This document shows, piece by piece, positions 16,623 through 24,315 of a DNA stretch of 64,000 bases. The notes below the pieces were generated by a model. The model did no database searches and was not told the origin of the DNA. It was given only the letters and a program-made list of their open reading frames with translations. Both the position numbers and the translations under genes were made by a program. The DNA is from Senegalia massiliensis (GTDB taxonomy: Bacteria > Bacillota > Clostridia > Tissierellales > SIT17): NCBI RefSeq assembly GCF_009911265.1, contig NZ_QXXA01000003.1:62001-126000 (forward strand), read 5' to 3'. How positions within the stretch are numbered: position 1 is the first letter of the stretch; each line of letters opens with the position of its first letter.

Positions 16623-17372
16623 TTATTTATTAGGTGTAAAACTACAATATCCTATTTCATCACATCTATTCTTCATTTCATCCCAAGTATCTACTTTTTC
16701 TATTGATTCTAAAGCTGTAGGATATAATATATAATTTTCTTTGAATATATGATCCCTTAGATTAAAAACTATATATTTAGATACTTCATCTAACTTGATT
16801 TTAAATTCTTCAAAGTCCATATTTTCTACATTATGAGAAATTTCTTTTAATAAGTTTTTTCTTTCCCTCAAATTATCATGTTCCATTCTCATAATTCTAG
16901 TTGGTCCTGTAATCTCTCTATCTTCCATTTCTAAAAATAATACTTCTTCTTCTCTTTGATGATGCTTTTCCGCATCTAATATATTAATTGATAACTGTCT
17001 TAACTTTTTAAACTCTTCTCTATCTTTACTATAATTAGTCATTTCTTGTACTTTTAAATTTAATCTATCTAACTCTGTTAAGAATTCTAATATACTGTCA
17101 TGTTCACTTATCAATGTTTCTAATACATGGCCTTCATCTATTTTTAACTTGAGTTTTTCTAATTCATCTTTTAACACTTCCATATGAATATCACATAAAT
17201 GTCTTAAATCTTCTGGTTTCATTCCTTTATCAATCAATTTTTGCTCAGCTATTGATAATTCTAAAGGATTAATATTTTTAACTAATTCTAATGCTTCATT
17301 TCTTAATTCAGGAGTTATATTTCCTTTATTAAGCTTTTCTAATATATTTGATAATTTATCTATTTTATTCAC
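16623..17372 (-). CDS. DUF438/hemerythrin-domain protein
   Basis: 250 residues. I take GTG 17372, nine bases after AAGGAG; an in-frame GTG three codons earlier overlaps that site. The N-terminal ~75 residues (NPLELSIAEQKLIDKGMKPE, then DLRHLCDIHMEVL) match the DUF438 domain. The rest is a hemerythrin-type four-helix bundle with iron-ligand positions in ISEHDSILEF, AEKHHQREEEVLFLEME, RMEHDNLRE and LRDHIFKENYILYP. It probably holds a di-iron centre that senses or binds O2 or NO. It lies between fprA and scdA in one operon. Confidence 0.85.
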   Translation of the reverse strand: MNKIDKLSNILEKLNKGNITPELRNEALELVKNINPLELSIAEQKLIDKGMKPEDLRHLCDIHMEVLKDELEKLKLKIDEGHVLETLISEHDSILEFLTELDRLNLKVQEMTNYSKDREEFKKLRQLSINILDAEKHHQREEEVLFLEMEDREITGPTRIMRMEHDNLRERKNLLKEISHNVENMDFEEFKIKLDEVSKYIVFNLRDHIFKENYILYPTALESIEKVDTWDEMKNRCDEIGYCSFTPNK

Positions 17373-17386
17373 TATAATCACTCTCC

Positions 17387-18610
17387 TTAACTTACTAACA
17401 TATCTTTTATTACTCGTGTAGAAGCTTTCACTTCTTCTATATTTTCCTTATCTGGATTAAATTTTACTCTTATTGGAAACTTGATATTATCCATACCCGT
17501 TGTTTTAATTACATATGAACTATCTACTAATTTTATATTTGTATCTTGTAAATAGTCTTTTATAACTTCTACTGCTTCTCCACTCCATCCATAAGATCCA
17601 AATGCAATACCTAATTTTTCTTCTAAATTCATATATTTTAATATTTTTAATACTTTTTCTATGCCACCTACCATATCTGCATATCTTGTAGAACTTCCAA
17701 AGAAAATAGCATCAGAACTCTTAATTTTTTCTTTTACATCATCTATATCTACATTTTCTTTTATATTCATCATTTCTGTTTTTATTCCTTGTAATTCTAG
17801 TTCTTCAGCTATATGTTTTGATATTCTCTTTGTATTTCCTGTCATTGTAGAAAAAAGTATAAGTGCATTTTTATCTTTATTTGGTTTGCTCATTTCATCA
17901 TACAGATCAATATATTTCTTAGGCTTATCCCTTAAAACATATCCATGGGATGGAGCTATTATATCTATATCAAGTTTTCTAATTTTTTCTATCATATCTT
18001 GAACATATGGTCTATGAGGATGCATAATCAAACTATAATAAACTTTAAAATCTTCTGTAATATCCTCAGGAGCTAAGTCATTAAATAATTTATCAGTAGC
18101 TATATGAGTGCTGAATATATCACAAGGATATAATACTTTATCTTCCACTGAATAAGTTATCATTGTTTCTTCTGTATGAAGGAAAGGTGTTTCAAAGAAT
18201 TTAAGTGTCTTGCCTCCTATATCCAAAGTATCTCCATCTTTTATAATCATGAATTTTTTATGGTGAAGTTTATACATTTCCTTAAGTTCTTCTGCCCCTA
18301 GCTCTGTTGTAACTATTGTAGCTTGTTTAGCTTTATTAATTAATGCTGGTAATCCTCCAGAATGATCTGGCTCAACATGATTTATAACTATATACTGTAT
18401 TTTTTCTAATTCTATATAATCTTTTAACTCTTCAACAAAATTTCTTCCAAAACTTATATCTACTGTATCTATAATTGTTGGTTTTTCAGTATCTAAAAAA
18501 TAACTATTATAAGTTGTTCCTTTTTCTAATGTTAATCTATGAAAAGGTACCTTTCTGTCATCTACATATCCTACCCAATATGAATTTTTAGCTATTAATT
18601 TATCGTTCAT
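17387..18610 (-). CDS. fprA: A-type flavoprotein (flavodiiron NO/O2 reductase, FprA)
   Basis: 407 residues, ATG behind AGGAGG. The metallo-beta-lactamase-like domain (1-245) has the full di-iron ligand set: HVEPDHSGG (H78, E80, D82, H83), H145 in FLHTEET, D164 in YPCDIF and H222 in SHG. The flavodoxin domain follows, with the FMN phosphate loop FSTMTGNTKRISKHIAEEL near 254-272 and GSSTRYADM. FprA-type enzymes reduce O2 to water or NO to N2O in anaerobes, with electrons from rubredoxin or F420H2. No rubredoxin is in the window. First gene of the fprA-DUF438-scdA operon; two hairpins lie upstream, separating it from the preceding gene. Confidence 0.95.
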   Translation of the reverse strand: MNDKLIAKNSYWVGYVDDRKVPFHRLTLEKGTTYNSYFLDTEKPTIIDTVDISFGRNFVEELKDYIELEKIQYIVINHVEPDHSGGLPALINKAKQATIVTTELGAEELKEMYKLHHKKFMIIKDGDTLDIGGKTLKFFETPFLHTEETMITYSVEDKVLYPCDIFSTHIATDKLFNDLAPEDITEDFKVYYSLIMHPHRPYVQDMIEKIRKLDIDIIAPSHGYVLRDKPKKYIDLYDEMSKPNKDKNALILFSTMTGNTKRISKHIAEELELQGIKTEMMNIKENVDIDDVKEKIKSSDAIFFGSSTRYADMVGGIEKVLKILKYMNLEEKLGIAFGSYGWSGEAVEVIKDYLQDTNIKLVDSSYVIKTTGMDNIKFPIRVKFNPDKENIEEVKASTRVIKDMLVS

Positions 18611-18670
18611 TATAATACCTCCTAGAGTTTTTTCTCTGTATCTTTAATTACATTATAATGGAGGATAAAA

Positions 18671-18688
18671 TATAAATCTGTGATAAAT
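18671..18688 (-). repeat. 18-bp motif shared with 20420-20437
   Basis: TATAAATCTGTGATAAAT here and TATAAATCTGTGATTAAT at 20420-20437 differ at one base. Each lies just downstream of a minus-strand hairpin, here in the 150-nt leader of fprA. Function unknown; see findings. Confidence 0.5.
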
Positions 18689-18693
18689 ATCAA

Positions 18694-18718
18694 AATCCCG
18701 ATAAAATTACTCGGGATT
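18694..18718 (-). terminator. Hairpin in the fprA leader
   Basis: AATCCCG (18694-18700) and CGGGATT (18712-18718). On the minus strand it is followed by TTTGATATTT, so it resembles a weak terminator or attenuator between the small membrane gene and fprA. Confidence 0.5.
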
Positions 18719-18743
18719 AAAATAAAAGTTGTTTTAACGCAAA

Positions 18744-18775
18744 AAAACTAATATCTTTAATTAGATATCAGTTTT
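18744..18775 (-). terminator. Terminator of the 18.8-kb small membrane protein gene
   Basis: Arms AAAACTAATATCT (18744-18756) and AGATATCAGTTTT (18763-18775) with one mismatch. The stop codon is inside the stem and a seven-base T tract follows on the minus strand. Confidence 0.85.
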
Positions 18776-19126
18776 CATATTATTAATCTTTCTCTTTTGT
18801 CCTTTTCGAAAAAAATTATTTGATAATCTAGATGTTGATAGTATATACATCCATATCATAAAAATAGCTGATTCTTTGTCAAGTAATATTTTACTTAATA
18901 AAAAATACATGGCTAAAATAGAAATAGTATTGTTAAAAAAATATAGAACCTTACTTTTATAATTTTTAATATAATTACTAATTAAGAGAATTACCATATA
19001 TAATATGCTTCCTGTCCATGATATTAACCAAGAATTTCCATGATTATAATGTGATGAAGTAGAAAGCAGGATTATACCCAATATGATGATTGTAATAAAA
19101 ATCATTATTTTGATTATTGGCTTCAT
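18761..19126 (-). CDS. Small membrane protein of unknown function
   Basis: 121 residues from the ATG behind AAGGAGGATTACATT; the frame runs six codons further upstream through the binding site itself. Four hydrophobic segments: IMIFITIIILGIILLSTSS near the start, SWTGSILYMVILLISNY near 35-50, YFFNNTISILAMYFLLSKIL and a shorter AIFMIWMYILSTSRL. A positively charged tail (FRKGQKRKINNMK) follows. No family recognised. Confidence 0.6.
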   Translation of the reverse strand: MKPIIKIMIFITIIILGIILLSTSSHYNHGNSWLISWTGSILYMVILLISNYIKNYKSKVLYFFNNTISILAMYFLLSKILLDKESAIFMIWMYILSTSRLSNNFFRKGQKRKINNMKTDI

Positions 19127-19205
19127 AATGTAATCCTCCTTCAAATTATTATATGCTTAATTTTGTACGGCTAGTATACATTGTGACTCCCTTATATCTT
19201 GTAAA

Positions 19206-19823
19206 TTATATGTATATATAATTTAAATACCCTGCAATAAATGCTGCTTGTAATTTTTTAATATTATCTTTAAAATGAACATGATCTGAATAAATATCTA
19301 CCCCCAAATTTTTAGTAAAATTATATATGTCTATGTATGGTATGTTGTATTCTTTCATTATTTGTTTAGCAGCATTATCATAACTTTTTACATCTTCACC
19401 ATATCTTAAAAATCCTTCTTTCCTTAAATTATGAATTTCGTCTATTACAGGAGTTAATCCAATCCATATAACTTTATTTGCAATTGTTTTCGATATTTCA
19501 ATTATTTTAATTAAATTTAACTTGTATTCTTCTAACTCAACTTGAATTTTATTTGAAAATCTATCAACTCTGATATCATGTAAACCACAATTGATAATCA
19601 AAATATCATATTTAAGATTTTTTTGATACTCTTCTGTTAAATACTCTAGAACCATTCTACTATCACCTGCATTAGCACCAATTGGTTTATCCAAATTCTT
19701 TAATGCCTGTTCTATACCTCTTTTTCTATCATAATCAAATTTATCTTTTATCATTTTTCTAAGGTATGGACCATAGTGTATTGATACGCTATCACCTATA
19801 ACAAATATTTTTTGCCTTTCCAT
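19206..19823 (-). CDS. SGNH/GDSL-family hydrolase
   Basis: 205 residues, ATG behind GGAGAG. The nucleophile motif VIGDSVSIHYGPYL near residues 7-20 (Ser in GDS), the oxyanion Gly in ANAGDSRMVLEYL near 50, the Asn-containing IINCGLHDIRVD near 76-87 and the C-terminal catalytic YSDHVHFKD (Asp-x-x-His) near 178-186 make the set. It has no signal peptide, so acts in the cytosol. Members are esterases, lipases or acetylxylan/rhamnogalacturonan esterases; substrate unknown. Monocistronic. Confidence 0.88.
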   Translation of the reverse strand: MERQKIFVIGDSVSIHYGPYLRKMIKDKFDYDRKRGIEQALKNLDKPIGANAGDSRMVLEYLTEEYQKNLKYDILIINCGLHDIRVDRFSNKIQVELEEYKLNLIKIIEISKTIANKVIWIGLTPVIDEIHNLRKEGFLRYGEDVKSYDNAAKQIMKEYNIPYIDIYNFTKNLGVDIYSDHVHFKDNIKKLQAAFIAGYLNYIYI

Positions 19824-19866
19824 ATATTTCTCTCCTTATTATTTTTTAAATTTATAATGTATTAAG

Positions 19867-20140
19867 TTAAAAGATAATATAATAGTGCTTGTGATTTTTT
19901 TGATACTTCTTATTAGAAGCTACAGTAGATCCTATACCTAAAACTATTCCAATTACAAATTTTAGTGCTGTAATCGTTTTAAAAAACTACTTTCCAATTA
20001 GAGTCATAGGTATTATATATTGATTATCAGATTACGTTTTAGAATAGATATTACTACTTGGTACTTGTCCAGATTCATTATTTAACATACTATGATATTG
20101 ATACAAACTTTCTATTTCTCATATACATATCCCTTTTCTA
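19867..20140 (-). pseudogene. Decayed gene fragment, family not recognised
   Basis: On the minus strand one frame reads ESLYQYHSMLNNESGQVPSS, then NIYSKT, a stop, SDNQYIIPMTLIGK, a stop, then FFKTITALKFVIGIVLGIGS and TVASNKKYQKNHKHYYIIF before a final stop at 19867. The last part is a membrane-helix-like segment with a basic tail. The amino-acid-like composition across two in-frame stops suggests the C-terminus of a dead membrane protein. It abuts the sigma-factor remnant, and the join may mark a deletion. Low similarity to anything I know. Confidence 0.45.
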
Positions 20141-20142
20141 AA

Positions 20143-20290
20143 TATCTTCCATAGCATCTAATCTATCTTCTTTATATTTAAGGTAAACATATACTAATTT
20201 ATAATATTCATCTTTTTAGTACATAACTAATTGAACTAATGAGTCTTTATCTCCAGTTTTTGCTTTTTTCACTAGAGTTTTTTTCTGCAT
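20143..20290 (-). pseudogene. Truncated ECF sigma-factor pseudogene (copy of the gene at 21796-22317)
   Basis: On the minus strand from an ATG at 20290 the frame reads MQKKTLVKKAKTGDKDSLVQ and LVMY, stop, KDEYYKLVYVYLKYKEDRLD, AMEDI. It follows codon by codon the first ~49 residues of the intact sigma factor (MQTKILVKKAKAGDKNALVQ...). A CAA-to-TAA change gives the internal stop. Homology ends abruptly at 20143, so regions 2.2 to 4 are gone. The 5' region is also duplicated and includes 47 identical bases. Confidence 0.88.
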
Positions 20291-20329
20291 TATTTCACTT
20301 CTCTATTATATATAATAGTATCATATCTC

Positions 20330-20376
20330 TTAAAAAGTTCAATTTAATTTATAAATATAACAAATTAGGTATATAT
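20330..20376. repeat. 47-bp direct repeat, copy 1 (upstream of the sigma remnant)
   Basis: Identical to 22357-22403. It begins TTAAAAAGTTCAATTTAATT and includes the TTGAAC promoter element (minus strand). Identity here exceeds that of the flanking duplicated coding part, which has several differences. Confidence 0.9.
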
Positions 20377-20419
20377 ACATAAATTTTTTCATTTAAATAC
20401 TTAATAATAGCAAATATAA

Positions 20420-20437
20420 TATAAATCTGTGATTAAT
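20420..20437 (-). repeat. 18-bp motif shared with 18671-18688
   Basis: TATAAATCTGTGATTAAT, one base different from the copy in the fprA leader. It lies after the anti-sigma terminator on the minus strand. Confidence 0.5.
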
Positions 20438-20464
20438 TTAAAAACTAAATATATGCATAAAAAA

Positions 20465-20493
20465 TGCTAGATATCAATTTTCGATATCTAGCA
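20465..20493 (-). terminator. Terminator of the sigma/anti-sigma operon
   Basis: TGCTAGATATC (20465-20475) and GATATCTAGCA (20483-20493), 7-nt loop. It is followed on the minus strand by TTTTTTATG and lies just after the stop at 20505. Confidence 0.9.
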
Positions 20494-20504
20494 TAATAAA
20501 AACT

Positions 20505-21803
20505 CTAATCTATAGGTATATCAATAACTTTATTATACTCTTTAGAATAAGTCATTCTCCTTATATCTAATTTATAGTTTTCTCCAACACCTTCAAATTC
20601 TAAAGTTCTAGTATAAAGAATTTTTCCATCTTTTAACTTCTTATGTTTTCCATCAGTTGTTCTATTTAATTCTATTTTTTTTTCATTTGCCAATAAATAT
20701 AATTCTGAAATAACTACATCTTCCTCAGTTGTAATAGTAATTAAAGTTTTTCCTTTTTTTTCTTCAATATTATTTATCAATACATTTTGATTATATATTT
20801 TAAAATCTTTATTTTTAATTTCCTTATTTATATCTATAATCTCATTTACATCATTATCCCCAGAAAAACTAACTAATTCCAATTTTAGAGATTTTAAATC
20901 TTTTGGTAATGGATCATATTCTTTATGAAATGTAATACCCTTAAGATCTGTACTACTCCCTCCCCCTTGAGATTGAAGTTCTTCATCATTTGCATATAGT
21001 TTTATTTCTATTCTATCTGGTCTTAATCTTTCATTACTTATAGTATCTTTAGCAAGTTCAAAAATATTTTGTATTGAACCTTTAATAATTGTTCGTGTAG
21101 GAGAAGCCAAAATAGAATCAAAATGTATATCCTCTCTGTCTATTTTAATGGTTTTATTAATAGAAGATTTTAGAGTGTTTCCCATAGCTTTATCTCTATC
21201 TATTTTAAATGAAATTTCTCCTTCTTCATTTATATTTTCATTAAATAAATGAATTTTAAAATCTAATGTTCTTTCAAAAAAATAAGGTGTCTCAAAACTT
21301 TGTATATACTTAATCATTGTTCCTTCATCATTAGATTTTCCTTGCCCTCCTTCAGGAGAATACTCATTTATTAATCCTTTTAAGCTTAATTGGGGTATCA
21401 TATCTTGTGCATTTCCACTAGGATCTTTTATTGTATAAAATGCTAATAATTGACTGTCATCTATCATAATAGCATCTAATTTTACAGAGACATCATTCTC
21501 AAAAGTATAACTTTTATTAATAATTTGACCTTTACCTTGTTCATTTAAATCTTTTATGGCGCCATTCATTACATTGTCATATCCTAATATTTTTTTACCA
21601 TAAAAGGCTAAAGCATCAAAGTTATACCCAATTAATAAAAACACTAAACTTGCAGCTATAATTCTGATTAATTTACTTTTGTTTCTTTTTGGAATTTGCT
21701 TATCTTCTAATGCTTTTGTAAGTCTATATTCTAAATTATCTGGAGCATTAATTTTATCTAATTCTTTTTTCTTGTTTTTTAACATCTTCTCTATATTATT
21801 CAA
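20505..21803 (-). CDS. Membrane anti-sigma factor with DUF4179 domain
   Basis: 432 residues. I choose TTG 21803, eight bases after GGAGG, overlapping the sigma stop by 8 nt; an in-frame TTG five codons earlier precedes that site. The first ~50 residues are cytoplasmic and would bind the sigma factor (PDNLEYRLTKALEDKQIPKR). One membrane helix follows (LIRIIAASLVFLLIGYNFDA). The large external part carries DUF4179 features (SVKLDAIMIDDSQLLAFYTI near 108-127) and beta-sandwich repeats. It should hold the adjacent ECF sigma factor inactive until an envelope signal arrives. Translationally coupled to the sigma gene. Confidence 0.85.
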   Translation of the reverse strand: MNNIEKMLKNKKKELDKINAPDNLEYRLTKALEDKQIPKRNKSKLIRIIAASLVFLLIGYNFDALAFYGKKILGYDNVMNGAIKDLNEQGKGQIINKSYTFENDVSVKLDAIMIDDSQLLAFYTIKDPSGNAQDMIPQLSLKGLINEYSPEGGQGKSNDEGTMIKYIQSFETPYFFERTLDFKIHLFNENINEEGEISFKIDRDKAMGNTLKSSINKTIKIDREDIHFDSILASPTRTIIKGSIQNIFELAKDTISNERLRPDRIEIKLYANDEELQSQGGGSSTDLKGITFHKEYDPLPKDLKSLKLELVSFSGDNDVNEIIDINKEIKNKDFKIYNQNVLINNIEEKKGKTLITITTEEDVVISELYLLANEKKIELNRTTDGKHKKLKDGKILYTRTLEFEGVGENYKLDIRRMTYSKEYNKVIDIPID

Positions 21804-22317
21804 TATCTTCACCTCCAATTTTATCTTTCAATTTCTTTATGGCATTAGAAATTCGAGATTTTACCGTTCCCAAAGGTATATTCAATATTTGTGATATAAC
21901 CTTATATTCTAAATCTAAAAAATATCGTAATCTAATTACATCTTGGTACTTTTCTCCTAATTGTGATATGTATTTTTCTAATATAATTTTATTATCCCTT
22001 TTTTCAATATCTCCCTCATAATATAATTCATTTATAGAATTTAATGGAATTGTTTTTTTTCTTTCCTTAATAATCCTTTTACACCTATTAACTAATATAG
22101 TCTTACTCCAACTATAAAAAGATTCATGTTTTTTTAACTTATCAATATTTTCATATAAAATTATAATCATATCTTCCATAGCATCTAATGCATCTTCTTT
22201 ATTTTTAAGATAAACATATGCTAATTTATAATATTCATCTTTTTGGTATATAACTAATTGAACTAATGCGTTTTTATCTCCAGCCTTTGCTTTTTTCACT
22301 AGAATTTTTGTCTGCAT
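21796..22317 (-). CDS. ECF-type RNA polymerase sigma factor
   Basis: 173 residues, ATG behind GAGAGGTGA. Region 2 is seen in YYKLAYVYLKNKEDALDAME near 30-49 and the -10-recognition helix in SFYSWSKTILVNRCKRIIKE near 67-86. Region 4 is LGEKYQDVIRLRYFLDLEYK near 120-139 followed by VISQILNIPLGTVKSRISNA near 140-159, a helix-turn-helix. Small size and lack of region 3 fit group 4 sigma factors. The partner DUF4179 anti-sigma gene overlaps it. Its own upstream region has TTGAAC and GATACT elements that are repeated at the broken copy, suggesting autoregulation. Confidence 0.93.
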   Translation of the reverse strand: MQTKILVKKAKAGDKNALVQLVIYQKDEYYKLAYVYLKNKEDALDAMEDMIIILYENIDKLKKHESFYSWSKTILVNRCKRIIKERKKTIPLNSINELYYEGDIEKRDNKIILEKYISQLGEKYQDVIRLRYFLDLEYKVISQILNIPLGTVKSRISNAIKKLKDKIGGEDIE

Positions 22318-22343
22318 TATTTCACCTCTCTTTCATATATAAG

Positions 22344-22369
22344 AGTATCATCTATATTAAAAAGTTCAA
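22344..22369 (-). promoter_or_regulatory. Candidate autoregulated ECF promoter
   Basis: On the minus strand TTGAAC (22369-22364), 14 nt, GATACT (22349-22344), 27 nt before the sigma start. The same two blocks at the same spacing lie before the broken copy (20342-20317). GAAC-type -35 elements are usual for ECF sigma factors. Confidence 0.5.
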
Positions 22370-22403
22370 TTTAATTTATAAATATAACAAATTAGGTATA
22401 TAT
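22357..22403. repeat. 47-bp direct repeat, copy 2 (upstream of the intact sigma gene)
   Basis: Identical to 20330-20376; the match stops inside the palindrome at 22387-22432. Confidence 0.9.
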
Positions 22404-22432
22404 CTTAAATTTAAGATATATACCTAATTTGT
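22387..22432. terminator. Perfect 46-bp palindrome, terminator of the ASCH gene
   Basis: Arms of 23 bp, containing ACAAATTAGGTATATATC, meet at the centre CTTAAATTTAAG. It lies 34 nt beyond the ASCH stop and is followed by TTATATTTATA on the minus strand. It separates the array from the sigma operon. Confidence 0.8.
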
Positions 22433-22466
22433 TTATCTTCCACATCATTTTCTCTATGTATTAATG

Positions 22467-22940
22467 CTATTTATATACTACTTCAAATTCCTCAAATACC
22501 ACTGGCATATCTTCTGAAAATTTCATATTATATTCTTCTAATTCGTTTTCAAAGAAGTCTATATGAACTCTTATCCAATATTCTAAAGTCTTATCCCCTT
22601 CACCTTCTATTTCTGCCATTTCTTCATTTACATCTTTAAAAGGAAGAATAATTATTTTTTTAGTTCTTATAATACACTGAGCAGCTCCATCCCAATTAGT
22701 AATGATACTATAATCATAAACTTTAGGTAATTCTTCATCATCTATATTGTAAAGATCATAAAGTGATGCAGTTCCTCTTTTAGTTCCTTGTAGTACTAAC
22801 TTTGCCAAATTATTAGCACTTTCTTTATCGCTACAAAAATACCATGATGTATAAGATTTATTAGTACCTTCTATATCTTCACCTATAGAAAATAAGTAAT
22901 CTTCCCACATTTTAATTATTGATGCATGTTCATTTTCCAT
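22467..22940 (-). CDS. ASCH domain-containing protein
   Basis: 157 residues, ATG behind GGAGG. The ASCH signature is clear: TSWYFCSDKESANNLAKLVL near 26-45, KRGTASLYDLY near 54-64, SIITNWDGAAQCIIRTKKII near 78-97 and ILPFKDVNEEMAEIEGEGDK with TLEYWIRVHIDFF after it. ASCH domains have a PUA-like fold and bind or cleave modified nucleosides or RNA; some members hydrolyse N4-acetylcytidine. First gene (3' end) of the long one-strand array. Confidence 0.88.
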   Translation of the reverse strand: MENEHASIIKMWEDYLFSIGEDIEGTNKSYTSWYFCSDKESANNLAKLVLQGTKRGTASLYDLYNIDDEELPKVYDYSIITNWDGAAQCIIRTKKIIILPFKDVNEEMAEIEGEGDKTLEYWIRVHIDFFENELEEYNMKFSEDMPVVFEEFEVVYK

Positions 22941-23012
22941 ATTTTTAATCCTCCAATATTTATTCTAATTTGTTTTAAATATATAAGTCTATTTAATGCT
23001 TTATATGCTACT

Positions 23013-23837
23013 TTAAGTTAAAAACTCATATGCATAATCTAGTTGTCTTTCAAAACCCATAGATTCATATGTTTTCATTGCAGATTTATTTAAAACTGAA
23101 GTTACTAAAATTGGATTTTTATATTCCCTAATTGCAGTATCTATCATATGACCAATTAACTCCTTTCCTAATCCTTTGTTTCTATAATCTTTATCAATAT
23201 AAACACTTGTAATCTCTGCAAATTTTCGTGTTTTTCCTATAAACCTTGCCATTCCTATAGGTTTATTTTCATAATATAGAATATAAACTCCCATTTTTAC
23301 CTTTTCTAATATTTTTTCATTATTAGTAACAGATTTTATTTCTTCTTCTGTTTCTGCTTCTAAAAAAGATACTGTAAATTTTTTTATTATTTCTAAATCT
23401 TTATCTCTAAAATTTGCAAGTCTAACTTTAGTCTTATACCTTTTATTAATATTTTTATATTTATCTTGATTTAAATTATAAAAAATATTAGGAGTTATAT
23501 TTCTTTTATAGCCTAAAATTCTAATTATATCTTTAACATCTGCCATTTTTCCTGATAACAAAATTCTTTTATAATTTAATTCATTAATTTTAAATGCAAT
23601 ATCTTTTAACCCAATTTTATTTGTATATGAAAAATTAGTTAAATATGAATTTCCATCATTTTTTATATGCAAAATATCAGTTATTCTTTCTTGAGTTTTA
23701 TTAATATATAATTCACCTATATCATTTATATTATTTTGAATCAAATCAATTAATATTGTATTGTATATTTCATCATGATATAAGAATTTCAATATTTTAT
23801 TTTTTAAATTATCTGTTATAATATTTATTCTTTCCAT
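23013..23837 (-). CDS. GNAT acetyltransferase with long N-terminal domain
   Basis: 274 residues from ATG 23837, the first codon at proper distance from GGTGAAAATT; an in-frame ATG five codons earlier lacks a site. The GNAT fold fills the last ~130 residues: YYENKPIGMARFIGKTRKFA, EITSVYIDKDYRNKGLGKEL (acetyl-CoA pyrophosphate loop R-N-K-G-L-G) and SALNKS-like VTSVLNKSAMKTYESMGFE. The first ~140 residues are a degenerate GNAT-like half as in other two-domain family members. Substrate unknown. It follows the broken grpB gene with a 1-nt gap. Confidence 0.88.
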   Translation of the reverse strand: MERINIITDNLKNKILKFLYHDEIYNTILIDLIQNNINDIGELYINKTQERITDILHIKNDGNSYLTNFSYTNKIGLKDIAFKINELNYKRILLSGKMADVKDIIRILGYKRNITPNIFYNLNQDKYKNINKRYKTKVRLANFRDKDLEIIKKFTVSFLEAETEEEIKSVTNNEKILEKVKMGVYILYYENKPIGMARFIGKTRKFAEITSVYIDKDYRNKGLGKELIGHMIDTAIREYKNPILVTSVLNKSAMKTYESMGFERQLDYAYEFLT

Positions 23838-23838
23838 A

Positions 23839-24301
23839 TTAATTTTCACCATATTCTAAAAAGTATTTCTTAGATTTTTCTATAATATCTAAAATAAAAT
23901 CAACTTTTTTTGTAGTATATGTTTCTCTATCATTAGCATATTTCTGTGCAAGATTCTTCTTTAATTCAGCATATTGTTCTCTTATATCTTCATTTAACCT
24001 TAAATAATCAAGAAATAGTAGTTGGTTTAACCAACTTGTACTATCTATTTCTTCAATATGAATGTGATGAGTTTTATTGTTTATATCACCTTTCTCCTTC
24101 TTCAAGTGAAGTTACAGCAATAGCTATATCAATTATTGGTTTCGCTTCTAATCCTTCAATAGAAGTGCTCCCAACATGCTGAATATCTATAATGTTATTT
24201 CCAATAGAATCTTTTAGAATATCCCTTTCTTTTTCATATTCTAACACCCATTGAGGATTATAAGTTTTAAGCTTTATTACTCCTTTTGGTAAGCCTAACA
24301 T
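23839..24301 (-). pseudogene. GrpB-family nucleotidyltransferase, broken by internal deletion and frameshift
   Basis: The 5' part (24301-24086) encodes MLGLPKGVIKLKTYNPQWVL, IDIQHVGSTSIEGLEAKPII and DIAIAVTSLEEGER, then a stop. The 3' part is in another frame: GDINNKTHHIHIEEIDSTSW and LNQLLFLDYLRLNEDIREQY to LEYGEN. A typical GrpB protein (about 170 residues) has some 30 more residues between these blocks, so a deletion that also shifted the frame best explains it. The catalytic-type GSTS segment and the HHIHI strand survive separately. An intact relative lies directly upstream. Confidence 0.88.
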
Positions 24302-24315
24302 TACAAAACTCCTTT

